Origin: Kappaphycus alvarezii | Lineage: Eukaryota; Rhodophyta; Florideophyceae; Gigartinales; Solieriaceae | Length of the DNA: 64,000 bases | Assembly: GCA_002205965.3 (NCBI GenBank) | Contig: NADL03000604.1 | Coordinates: forward strand, 1,488,001-1,552,000 | Reading direction: 5' to 3' | Shown here: positions 50,221 to 60,085 of the stretch, piece after piece | Layout of the letters: each line of letters begins with the position of its first letter | Numbering within the stretch: the stretch's first letter is position 1 | Translations under genes and position numbers: made by a program | The notes under the pieces: generated by a model | What the model was told of the DNA's origin: nothing | Seen by the model: the letters and a program-made list of their open reading frames with translations, nothing else | The model's database searches: none

Positions 50221-52411
50221 TAGTACTACATTTGCTGATCTTTATTTTTTATCGGTTTATTAGATCTTTACGTCCATAATTTCGTCTTTACGTAGCATCG
50301 ACCAAGCAGCAACAGAGATGGTGAGGGGTTTTTTATCCTTTAATAAAGGTCTTGTTTTCTTTCGCAAACTTCCATATTCAAAATTTTACTGAGAGCTATC
50401 TTTTGTTTACTGATATATCAACAGAGAGTGTGGACAGGATGGGTCATAGGGGCAAGAAAATAATTCAGGTTGACAAGGTCACTTATTCAATGTAATTGAA
50501 ATTAATGACTTGGTAAATCATTTATCCCGGACAGCAGTGGACTTTACCTAATTTTTCCATGCTTTCTGCTTGTTCAGTGCGTTTCCTGATTTTTTGACCT
50601 TAATGGACAACGTAGTGATCATATTTTGTTCCGCCGTCATGAGTTATAACCCCAGGAAAAATAATCTTTCAGATTCTTAATTGGACTATTAAACGATAAC
50701 TGTAGTCCAGTAGCTGGTTTTGACATATTCCAGTAAGTTGGTTTTAATATAATCCAGTAAGTTGGTTTTAACAGAATTTACAGAAATCAGTAGTACACTG
50801 AGGCCTTTATTGGTCAAATCAGACCCAATAGAAAGCTGTTCGAATAATCATAGGAGATAAGTATGTACTTCTGTTTACATATGCCTCTGCGTCCTCAGTT
50901 CCCAAAAACGTTCAAAATCGTTTTTTCTTCGCCTTAAACCCGATTTTTTTGGAAAAATTAACGTATTCATCTCTAATTATCTTGTTGGTACAATAAATGC
51001 TCCTTAATATGCGATACGTCTCTGTTATTCATTATAACCGTTTCAATTCGCTTGTGCTTCGAAGATCTCCTTCCGAATTTTATGAAGGATAATTCCTAGT
51101 CTATTTACTGACTTCCTTTCAACTGAAGACCTTCACTGCACCAGATTACATATTGATCTTGTTCCTTTTTTATTTTTCGGAAGATGCTCCTAACGATAGA
51201 ATGATTCATTATGCCGCAAATCAAGAATTTACGGTGCATTGAGATTTCCCAATCCCGAATTGCGCGACAGATGCAAAGCGATTTTTCTCCCAAAGTATGG
51301 TCACTGACACCTCCTTCTTCATATCCGTAAATACCCAATTCTTGACTGAAGCCGTGACACTCTTTCACTTACTCATGTCGGTGAATGAAACTTCAATTTC
51401 AATGGACCGACGATCGCGATAAAATGGGCACAGCACAAGTTTCTATGGTAAAAATCTGAGTGCCTTTTTCAGTGAGCATTACACCGTTTCATGTTGAGTA
51501 TTGGTTTCTGTCCATCAAACAGAGTTGTTTCCGGATTCAAAAGTGTGAATAAGGATCTATAAATGGCTTCATAATAATATTTTTAGCCTGGTACTGGAAT
51601 ACCTGGGGAATATTTTAGAACCAGATACGTTCCTGATAATTATTTTCGTTGCACTTCTGCGATTTTAACAATCATTTAGCCCATATTAAAGCTTTACACC
51701 CATAGTTAAGGTTAAATACACCCGACGACCTGTAACCACAAGTATGGAACAAAATGCGAAAAAAGGCAACCGAAGCTAAAAGCAGAGAACAGTTATCCCA
51801 TATTTATGATCGGTGAGACAGAGAACAGTATAGTCGGGAACAGTAGAATAGAGAGCATCAGGAAGGATAAAGATCGAACTTTAGGTACAACTGTACTGCG
51901 GTAGCAGACGATTGATCATTCTGGAGGTGTGAGTAGCGAATCAAGACACCTTGGTTAGATACCAAAAAATATAGATCTCAGAATGTGCCTAGGACAGAAG
52001 TACCATAAGCTGGAAAATGGGGGAAATTGGGGTGATTTAATGATTGGAAAATAGGTTAGCCTATGTTCCAAAGCGCATCAAATAATTGGTACAAAGTGGT
52101 CGGCATGGTGGAACTAGGAAACGGAATTAATACGGTTCGAACTCGCTAGAGGCTGGCTCGAGCCCAGAGAAGTGCAGAGTATTACCCACATGGAACGATA
52201 CATACAGTATGTATCTTCAAATAGTCGCCTAAAATTTAGCACCTAGCTTAGGTGCATCTTGTTAAACCATTGTATACGATCTTTGCATAATAAGTCTGGA
52301 ATTGTTTCCAATACAAATTTATTTCACAAAATCAGTGTGCATGCCCATAGAAAAACGATGTCTGCTTTCCATGGTCTTGACACTTTCGCCTAGTATTTAT
52401 TTAAATCACTT
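50221..52411. other. AT-rich stretch
   Basis: Nothing assignable except a small tandem repeat at 50706-50776. It may hold the eroded 3' end of the copia-Tudor element. Confidence 0.4.
50706..50776. repeat. Three tandem 23-24 bp units
   Basis: Units start at 50706, 50729 and 50753, with core TCCAGTAAGTTGGTTTTAA. The first unit is the most diverged. No coding capacity. Confidence 0.8.
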
Positions 52412-52851
52412 TACGAGGCAGCCCGTCACCCGGCCATCGAGCAGCGACAGGGGCTTCACCGCCCAAGGCCGGATATCCAGATAATGGGTAGCAACGGAGG
52501 AACGGACTTTTTCGACGTCAAGTTCGTCAATCCTCTTGCGCTCTCCAATAGGAGAGTGCGTACTTTCAACCCACTCACCTCCCTCAACGCAGCCATCTCC
52601 GCCAAACGTAGAAGGTATGAACCACTGCTCGCGACGGCTGCTAGAGGAAGGCTTGTGCCTACTCCAATATCCACCCTTGGAGGCGGGCACCCAGACGCGT
52701 ACGAGGTGCTAACCAGTGTCGCGCGGAACGTGGCCGTTCGAGCGATGGAGACCTATGGAAGGTTAGAGCGGTGCTTACCCAAAGGCACGCTGCCGCGGCC
52801 GTCATGTCCAACGCGGCATGCCTGCTCGCTGGCATTGAGCCGGCCCTGTAG
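52412..52851 (+). pseudogene. Retroelement RLE domain and C-terminus, best-kept copy
   Basis: An open frame from 52412 reads AARHPAIEQRQGLHRPRPDI, then GGTDFFDVKFVNPL: RPD and D-V-K in the spacing of a PD-(D/E)XK nuclease. Next come RVRTFNPLTSLNAA, a basic helix (KRRRYEPLLA), GRLVPTPISTLGGGH and VARNVAVRAMET. Near 52775 the frame must move by one lost base to give QRHAAAAVMSNAACLLAGIE and TAG 52849-52851; the uncorrected frame runs on to 52870. No RT or zinc knuckle precedes it, so this is a 5'-truncated copy. The family match to 11.3, 27.8 and 29.8 kb is clear; nuclease activity is inferred. Confidence 0.65.
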
Positions 52852-53019
52852 GAAAGGTCATGTAAAGTAGTTTTACCCATCAATGACGACTTATGCCGAA
52901 TAACGCATTAGCGGCGTGGATATAACCGACCACATCTTCCACGCATTAGAATAACCCAAAAATTCCCCCTTTGCTAGAGTAGGCATTGGTGAAGCCCTTG
53001 CCGGGTTGTGTCTGTTTAG

Positions 53020-53060
53020 CAGGCCCAATTAAATCTTTAAATAAAGGTCCCAGTGCCCCT
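53020..53060. repeat. Copy B of a 40-bp dispersed repeat
   Basis: Matches 24972-25011 over 26 identical bases and then loosely. It directly precedes the pentamer array upstream of RRP4. Confidence 0.75.
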
Positions 53061-53066
53061 CCGTAA

Positions 53067-53127
53067 TACTGTACTGTACTGCACTGCAGGTTCTGTACTG
53101 TACGTACTGTACTGTTGGTACTGTACG
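53067..53127. repeat. TACTG pentamer array upstream of RRP4
   Basis: Blocks of TACTG repeats (tactgtactgtactgcactgcag, then ctgtactgtacgtactgtactg) end about 285 bp before the RRP4 start codon. It is the same motif as upstream of the KH and TPR genes. Confidence 0.8.
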
Positions 53128-53411
53128 GCGGGGAATCAAATTCCTAAGCTCATCACGCGAAGTTGTATCTGGTCGTCTCTGGCGAACGCCATCATGTCCT
53201 GTACACCTGTGCACGTGGCGACGTGGACCACCCGTTAGCACTTCGCGTCGGTTCCTGCACTGGACCCGCGATACTAATGCAGTAAAGCTGTACTGATCTA
53301 CAGCACCTGTCCGTGCAACTACAGGTGGTAGCCAGCACAACGTACGCTCAATGTCAAGTCACGCTCCCCGAGACGGCCAAGAATTTTGGATCTTTCCTCG
53401 TTATTTTCACA

Positions 53412-54301
53412 ATGAACAACGATTTGACCATGCGCTCAAAGCTTGCCGTTGTGCGCCCCAACCCGCGTCCCGACTCTCTCGACGCCTTGTCTCGTCTATC
53501 CCATGTCCCCATCACGCTGCCTGGCGCAACCATTCCTACTGAAGATTTGTCGGTTCGTGCACGGGCACATTGCTTAGCACCACCGCGGAAGGTCGCGTGC
53601 TCACTGCCACGGTGGCAGGGGTTATTTCACGCGTGAACAAACTTGTTATGGTCCGCCCATTGCGCACGAAGTACGTCCCTGAAACGGGTGACGTGGTTGT
53701 GGGTCGGGTGATTGAGTTGTCAACCAGGCGATGGCGGCTTGACATCAACGCCGCAAAATACGCAACTTTGCTGCTATCTGCTGTTAATCTACCGGGTGGA
53801 GTGCAGCGCCGTCGGACACAAGCCGATGAGTTGAACATGCGCGCCTTTTACAAAGAAGGGGACCTGGTCAGTGCGGAGATACAAGAGCAATGGGATGATG
53901 GCACCGTGGCTCTGCACGCACGATCCTTACGCTACGGTAAACTGATCAACGGTACATTCGTCTCCGTCCAACCGGAGCTGGTGAAGCGAGCCAAGAAGCA
54001 TTTCCACCGACTCCCTTGCGGCGTACACGCAATCCTTGGGAACAACGGCTTCATCTTTCTTTCAGAGCGCGCAGAGGAAGGATCTACAGCCAAGGGTGGT
54101 GCACAAATGCGTGAGCAAGTGGCGCGCGTCAGAAACTGCATCGTAGCGTTGGATATGGAATTCGTTGCCATCAGCCCGGATACAATAACCGACGTGTATG
54201 ACACCTCGATCACAAACAACATTCGCCTCATGGATATGACCAGACCGGACGTCGCAAAAGCGATATGCATAGGAGCCCATGCCATGCGCAACCAGGCTTA
54301 G
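53412..54301 (+). CDS. Exosome complex subunit Rrp4
   Basis: This is a cap subunit of the RNA exosome, which binds RNA and feeds it to the 3'-5' exonuclease core in nucleus and cytoplasm. The N-terminal domain is followed by NKLVMVRPLRTKYVPETGDV and GRVIEL, opening the S1 domain (53636-53940), with the signature VNLPGGVQRRR (about 53785). A KH-type domain has GNNG (54038-54049). With ATG 53412 (MNNDLTMRSK) and stop TAG 54299-54301 the product is about 296 residues, close to human EXOSC2; ATG 53430 is an alternative start. Near 53560 the frame moves by one base, explained by a GGG run read one base short, restoring ...RGTLL. The gene is essential in model eukaryotes, so an artefact is more likely than a pseudogene. 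No introns seen. Confidence 0.88.
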
Positions 54302-55375
54302 CGCTACCAGCTACCATCTCAGATGCGACGCCGTGGTTCTTCTGCGCAGCTCGAGAGTCAAGAACACTGGATATTACCTTGTCTTCCGACTCACTGTTGG
54401 CTATCTCTCGAGCCATATAGCCCACCATGAGCTTAGACCCCTCGACCCACTACGCCCCCGAAGAACGATCGGCACATGTTTGACAACCCGTCGCCAGGAT
54501 ATCACAAATTGATTCCACCGCAGTACGTGTTCAGAGCCGTACCTGCTCCCCACAACTGTCGCGCGCCTTCACGGACATCTATGTGACAAAACTAAGGAGA
54601 ACAGATCGCCGACCAGCGAACGCTAACCGCAGACCCTCATGCACATAACGTCGCACCTACCAGCTGGTGCCTCCACCCACCACTTCGGCCCAAGCGTCAT
54701 CTGGAATGGCCGCACGTTACATCGCCCTCGTTGCGAAAGGTACCAACACCGAAACCCGCACCATATTGAATTTTCACTGCTCCCGGCAAGCATCACAGCC
54801 ACAAAGCGTTGGATTTGGATGCCATGCCAATAAACATAAATTGGCGGTCCATGTGTGGGGATACTTGAGCTTGAACCTCTGTGTTTCCGCCAGCGCTACC
54901 CTCAAACACCGCTCTTGAGCCCTCGATGGAAGAAGCATAGCGTATGTGCAGTGCACCGCAGCACAACATGTAACGGTTTCCACTAAAGCCATTGTCGCAT
55001 GTACTGCGTCCCCAGACATTGTTCACCGAGAGTACCTCCCACAAGAACGTCCACGACACGGCTGCCACTACCTATCCGAGCCATCATCCCGTCACTGCCT
55101 CATGCCACGCCCCTCAGCGCCAAGCCTCCGCCCCTGCCCAGTCACGCCCCGCTGCCAACCCACAGCGGTCGTCCTCACCGTTCTCTTCCCCCTTTTAGTC
55201 TTGGCAGACGAAAACGTCTTGTTATGTCCAGGCTGGGACCTCAACTGACGCATGTAATCTCAAGTTGACACGATAGTGACTCTGGCTTCTTGCAATCTTC
55301 CACCGCCGCCGCCACCCCCCCCCCCAGACGGTGGCACCGCCACTTCCGCTGCTCAAGGGGACAGATTACATTACA
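54302..55375 (+). other. Region downstream of RRP4, possible Pro/Ser-rich coding
   Basis: The translation around 55050-55260 is rich in Ser, Pro, Ala and Arg (HAPQRQASAPAQSRPAA; SLGRRKRLVMSRLGPQLT) but switches frame, and no start is evident. A polyproline run lies at 55302-55330. It could be the N-terminal half of the next predicted gene. I cannot support exact ends. Confidence 0.25.
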
Positions 55376-55759
55376 ATGAATACCTCCACAATCCCCTCGT
55401 GCCCAAATGCGCTTCCTTTTACCCTGGAGATTCTCTCGTCCCCCCTTCGTTCCTCAGATGTCTCTCCCCCTATTCCTGCCGCATGCGTTCAAAGTGCCAC
55501 CTTCTCTCGTCCCTTCCTTTCGGCAGCTAGCCAGATTGACGCTGCCATTACTGACGACATTTTCGAGGCTGCATATTTTCCCTACCGTCGTACTCCAGAA
55601 GGCTCTCCATCCGGAATCCATTCGCTGCCTCGAGAGAGGCCAGGAATACTCCCTCAAGTCCAGCATCTGCTAATCACGGGTTGGGAAACTGGGGTGCACC
55701 ATGGTGCCAGAATCCGCCCACCAACAAGAGAGAGAGACATTTACTCATTACTTATGTAG
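55376..55759 (+). CDS. Hypothetical protein
   Basis: From ATG 55376 (MNTSTIPSCPNALPF) the frame runs 127 codons to TAG 55757-55759. Composition is balanced (AASQIDAAITDDIFEAAY; RRTPEGSPSGIHSLPRERPG), unlike the C-rich surroundings, which argues for real coding. No domain, signal peptide or membrane segment is visible. It may be the C-terminal part of a longer gene starting in the Pro/Ser-rich stretch upstream. Confidence 0.3.
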   Translation: MNTSTIPSCPNALPFTLEILSSPLRSSDVSPPIPAACVQSATFSRPFLSAASQIDAAITDDIFEAAYFPYRRTPEGSPSGIHSLPRERPGILPQVQHLLITGWETGVHHGARIRPPTRERDIYSLLM

Positions 55760-56078
55760 AGTGTGCACCGACTGACCGACTATTCAGTTAAGAGCTAACT
55801 GGATGGACCAAATCGGTCACGTGCAGTTGGGCTCGCAACAGGATGGCCATAGCCACCGACGACAAGGCGCAACTGACACGCTGGTAGATGCGCGTGCGAA
55901 TAGCAGCGTCCGAGGTGCGGCATTTCCTGGCGATACGAGGATCAAACTCTTACATAGATAACAGTCTCCGGAGAACGGGAAGCGAGGGAATCAAGAACCA
56001 GGCGCTGGAATCGGAAGCCAGGGTCGCGGGAGGGCTGGGGCGGGGGCACCAGGCGCTCAGTCAGCTTGTATTGTAGGT

Positions 56079-56538
56079 CTAGGACCTTGTGTTGGTGCGG
56101 GCGGGCGGCAGCCCCAGCAGCGACTTGCGTTGCTTTCGTGAAGACTGCTTAAATTGGGACGTCACGGCGACGTCACATGCGATATGCCGGTCCGGGAAGC
56201 CGACTTCAGGGTCACAGGGGGGCTGCACGAGAATGTCGGCTGGCCTTAAGTCCGTACCCGGGACGAGATTCTTAACTTCAAACTCATAGTCCACGTCGGC
56301 GGAACGTGCGGACGGAGTTGTGGCGCTGACCGCGACCAAACTCTGCGCAGCGGGCTGCGGCATGATCATCGTGGACGCCTAGGTCTTGTTGGCAGTGGTG
56401 GCATTTCAAGGGCAAAGAGTCTGTGTACAACGGGAAGAACGATTTGCGCCATTCGGGGACCTCGATGCCCACTTGACGGTCAGTCCCGCCAATCCAGTCG
56501 TGCAATGATATTGGCCTGTTTGGCGTGTATGACCGCAC
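56079..56538 (-). pseudogene. Zinc knuckle plus RLE domain of a second retroelement lineage
   Basis: On the minus strand, LHDWIGGTDRQVGIEVPEW leads to a knuckle with CHHC, then DDHAAARC, then RHNSVR (about 56420-56350). After a one-base frame change come VPGTDLRPADILVQPP and ACDVAVTSQFK (about 56245-56150). This is the CCHC - RHN - RPD...DV order of R2-type C-termini. RPADIL differs from the RPD form of the other copies and the second half is DVAV rather than DV(T/K), so this is a different lineage. It ends at a stop at 56079; similar-looking sequence continues downstream in another frame. Confidence 0.5.
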
Positions 56539-56539
56539 T

Positions 56540-57172
56540 GTGCGAATGGCCTACAACTCCCCGCTTGGCAATTTGTCAGACATCGATAGTCATGATAGGC
56601 TGCATGCTCCCCATCTGTACTTCCTCAGCATACTACCCTACTCCCCTCTTGGTTGTCCCCTCCATGCGATCTGTGAGGCCAAGGCCCTCCGTCCTCTCAC
56701 TCAATGTGGCCCAACCCGGTGGCCCTGACCTCCCGTTTCTCCCCCTTCTCGGATAGCATAAGCTGACATACTTAGATGACTACCGAAGCAAGACTGACCG
56801 GGAACGGGTTGGCAAGTGGGTTTGTTGGCGTTTTTTGGAGGGAATTGTGCAGGCAGAGAAGGCAGAAAGATGGGAGAAAGAAGACGAATAGGTGGGTCCG
56901 AGTGGCGTTACAGTACCATCGGACAGAGGTTAATTTGATCGCTCATGCACCTGCTGGCAGTAAAACAGTAGGAAAGAAGTTTAATGCGTTCAGTATCTAC
57001 TGTGGAAGAGGATTAATTGATTTTGACTTCAGGCTCCTCAACAGGGGAAGAATCGGCAGCAGAGGCAGGTACAGTAAAGGAGATTTGTAAAGGAGATTTG
57101 AGAAATTAAATATATCTGTGGAATCTGTACACTATCGTGAGCCGGTCGAGGGTATTTTCTGGGATTCATATC
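56540..57172. other. Intergenic, nothing assignable
   Basis: Open frames at 56505-56756 and 56776-57090 (83 and 104 codons, +) have no domain. A duplicated taaaggagattt lies near 57074-57100. The RT part of the element at 56.1-56.5 kb would be expected here but is not recognisable. Confidence 0.35.
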
Positions 57173-57321
57173 GGAACGTAGACCGTTGGCTCCCTTTACA
57201 TTTGCTGTTTGTCGACGGCGGCTTGCTTTTTGTGCTTTAATGTTCTAAGACAGCCTGTCTTGGGTGCTTTGTATGGCGCGATTTGGTCCAAAGTTTTCTG
57301 ATTGTCTTGGGTGCTTTGTCA
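57173..57321 (-). repeat. 3' LTR of copia element
   Basis: It matches the 5' LTR at 61674-61775 over its outer part (gaacgtagaccgtt to cttgggtgctttgtca). It is about 48 bp longer because a 17-bp word (tgtcttgggtgctttgt) occurs twice, at 57256 and 57304. In element orientation the LTR starts TGACAAAGCACCC. A short purine-leaning stretch (ggggac) precedes it. Confidence 0.7.
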
Positions 57322-57409
57322 GTCCCCAGGGAAAACGTTAGATCCGAATCGCGTTGGTCAGGTGGTCCATTTGTGGCTTGTGGCAAATCTCGCTCGTCGC
57401 TTGGTGGGG

Positions 57410-60085
57410 TCATTGAGGTTGTGCGATGAGGCTTGGCGGCAGTTGATGGTGGGGAGCGGTGTGAGGTGCATCGAGGCTGAGTGGCTTGGTGAGGATATCG
57501 GCGATGTTGTGGGCAGTTGCGATGTGGTTGACGGTCACTTTTTTCTTGTTGACGTGATCGCAGAGGTGATAGTATGGTACATCGATGAGCTTGCGCCTGT
57601 TTGTGGGGAGTGACTCGTTTCCACATGGATCGCAGATTTATTGTCGATCAGTAGCTTCGCTAAGTTTTCTGTGGTGATGCCGCAGTCGCGGATGAGCCGT
57701 CGGAGCCAGGCAGTCTGTTCCACTGCGTGAGAGGCGGCGGTTTATTCGGCCTCGCAGGTAGATTTTGCTACCATCTGCTGTTTCGCACTGGTCCAAGACA
57801 CGGGGATCCCCAGGACGTGTGAATGGTTCCCGTGCGAAACTTGCGGTCCTTCGCATTTGCGAGGTCGGGATCACTGTAGCTGACAATAAGGGGGCCGGTT
57901 TGCGGTGAATCGTCGCGTTTCTTGTGCAGGATGCCGTGGTGCGCGGTATGTTTGAGGTACTGGAGTAACCACTTGAGGAGGCGGTTGTGGTGTTGGGTTG
58001 GGCAGTGCATGGTTTCTGCGATGCGACTTACAGCGTATTGGATATCTGGGCGGGTACTGTTCGTCAGATTGCAGGGGTCGCCGAGCGTCTGTTGGTAGTG
58101 ATGTTTGCGTTCTGGCGTTAGTGTAGGTGCTTTCTCTGCTTCCGTCCGGTTCGCATTTTTGGGTAGTGGGGTGGAACGGGTCGTGCACTGCGTGAGGCGG
58201 GTCTTGTGGGGGAGGGATTGGATAGTGTGCGGTTGTGAGATGTGGATACGGCCTTCGGGTGAGGTGTTGATGTGCCATTTGAGGTACGTGGTGGGGTGCC
58301 CGAGGTCGGAGATCTTGTATTTTTGACGGACGTAAATAGCTCGCGGAGGAGGCGTTTGGAGGGTGAGACAGGTAGTAAATCGTCCATACTGACCGCTTCA
58401 AGGATGGGGTCTCCCTTGTTGGTTTCGATGAATAGACAGGGGTCGGTATGGCTTTATACATACCCGTGGGCTGTTAGGGAGCTTATAAGGCCTTTGTAAT
58501 ACGTGTGGGCCGAGGGATATATTCCGCAATGGTTGCGTAGGTGGATTCCTGTATGATTAGGGTGGCGTCGTCCTCCGTTGAAGCGAGGTTCTTCCTTGAT
58601 GAACACTGGTGTGGTGTGCGAGTACTTTTCGAGGAGGTATGCCGTTGTGATATCAAAATGACCGACATGCCAGCCATTTTATGCGGCGAGAGCCAGTAAC
58701 AAGCGAACTGTAGTCTTCTCGGCCATATAGGAGGTTGTATAGTTGGGATCGTAGTGAAGATATGGTTGCGTCTTGTCTCCTGGTACCGAGCAGCGGGCTT
58801 TTCTGTCGAATGTTAGATTTGGAGAGTGTTTGTATCTGTAGGGCTTTTTTAGCGGGATGACCTTCACGTCTCGCGGTACTTGATTGTTGTGGATCCACAG
58901 AAATGTGTTCTCCCGTTCTAAAGTGTCGAGCTCCTTTTGGTGAGCTGTTGCCCATGCTTCTGCATCAGGGTAGGTGCGTGCTTGGCAGGTGGTTTGAGGC
59001 GGGTCTGGGAGGCGCTGCGGAACAGAGTTGAGGGCAAGGGGGTCGTGAGCGAGGGGTCTTGCTGGGTGTTGTACGGTTTGAAATCCACGGCGCGTGCTTG
59101 TAGGCACTCATTTGTCGGTGGGTGCCAGACATGTATGATGCTGTCATCAATGGGGTGCATGTAGCGGACCAGTTCGGCTCGGGTATCCAGTTCGGATTTC
59201 TTTTTGTGCACCGGAATGTAGCCGAATTTGCCGAAGGTGTAGAGTTTCTTGATCTGGGGTGTGTGATTGTGCCAGAGTTGGAAGGGGAGGTGCCTTTGGT
59301 TGAGTGGATCATGATGTTGTATTTGAAAACGACATCCTTGACAGCGCCTTCCCAGTATTCAAGTGGTATTCCCGCGGTGCTGAATGCATCCCTGGCAGCG
59401 TTCATGATGGTGAGATGTATGCGCTCAGCCTTGAGTTCTCTTGGGGTTGATATTCGGTACGCTTCTTTAGTGTGATACCGTTGCGCTTGTAGAGTTCGAG
59501 GAGAGGGAGAAAGAAGTACTTTTTGGCATTGTCCACGCGTATGAACTGAGGGGGAGAGCCATGGGTGGTGTTGATTATGGCAAATTGGGTTAGGGTGAAT
59601 AGTTCGACTTCATGTCTCGTTTTGAGGAAGTAGATAAGTATGTAGCGGCTTTGCGCATCAATGAATGTCATGAAGTGGAGGCTTCCGTGCTTGGACGGTG
59701 GCTTGATGGGTCCTCAAGTGTCACTGTTGGTGTATGCACCCACTTGGTATGTTTTTGTTTTCAGTTGATGTGCAGCTTTGACAAGCTTGTCGTTTCGACA
59801 CGGCTGGCTGGTGATGGGAGGTGGGGTTTTTTGGAGTGCATAGGGGATGAAGGGGATGATTTTATTTTTGTCCATACGTTGGATTGCACGTGGCGGGGCA
59901 TGATTGAGTATCGAGTGCCATTTGTGCGCGAGTGCTATTTTTTGTGTTGGGAGTGAGGGGAAGCGGGATTCTGTGTTTTGGGTGCGTTTGCCGTTGAGGT
60001 GTTTTGATGATCCGTATCTGTACTCGATTGGGTTGAGTTGATGTGCTGTGTCTGGTGTCGGGTCTGGCGGGTGTGGGACGAGCAA
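57410..60085 (-). pseudogene. Copia pol: integrase, reverse transcriptase, RNase H
   Basis: GAG-pre-integrase (KIALAHKWHSILNH, about 59960) leads to integrase: FIDAQSRYILIYF (Asp, about 59660), IRVDNAKKY (Asp, about 59540), then the PQENS box. TGA at 59714 replaces an expected Trp. RT follows with TAHQKELDTLERENTF (about 58950), FDITTAYLLEKY after a TAA at 58679-58681, another TAA at 58454-58456, then SMDDLLP, where SMDD occupies the YxDD position. RNase H has YSDPDLANAKDRK (about 57880), EQTAWLRRLIRD, LLIDNKSAIH (about 57650) and the end HIATAHNIADILTKPL. Frame changes near 59400, 59200, 59100, 58300, 57750 and 57595 all fit one lost base each. Confidence 0.7.

Noticed and set aside
45216-52411. 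LTRs for the copia-Tudor element
   Set aside because: I compared the flanks by eye and found no convincing direct repeat; a dot plot of 45.2-46.4 against 50.2-52.4 kb would decide.
57871-58461. A 196-codon minus-strand frame in the copia element
   Set aside because: It is the wrong frame over the RT-RNase H region; neighbouring frames carry the conserved RT motifs.
58679-59716. Reassigned genetic code (TAA as Gln, TGA as Trp)
   Set aside because: The three host genes use TGA and TAG as terminators at sensible ends, and the unusual stops occur only in decayed elements, so nonsense mutation is simpler.
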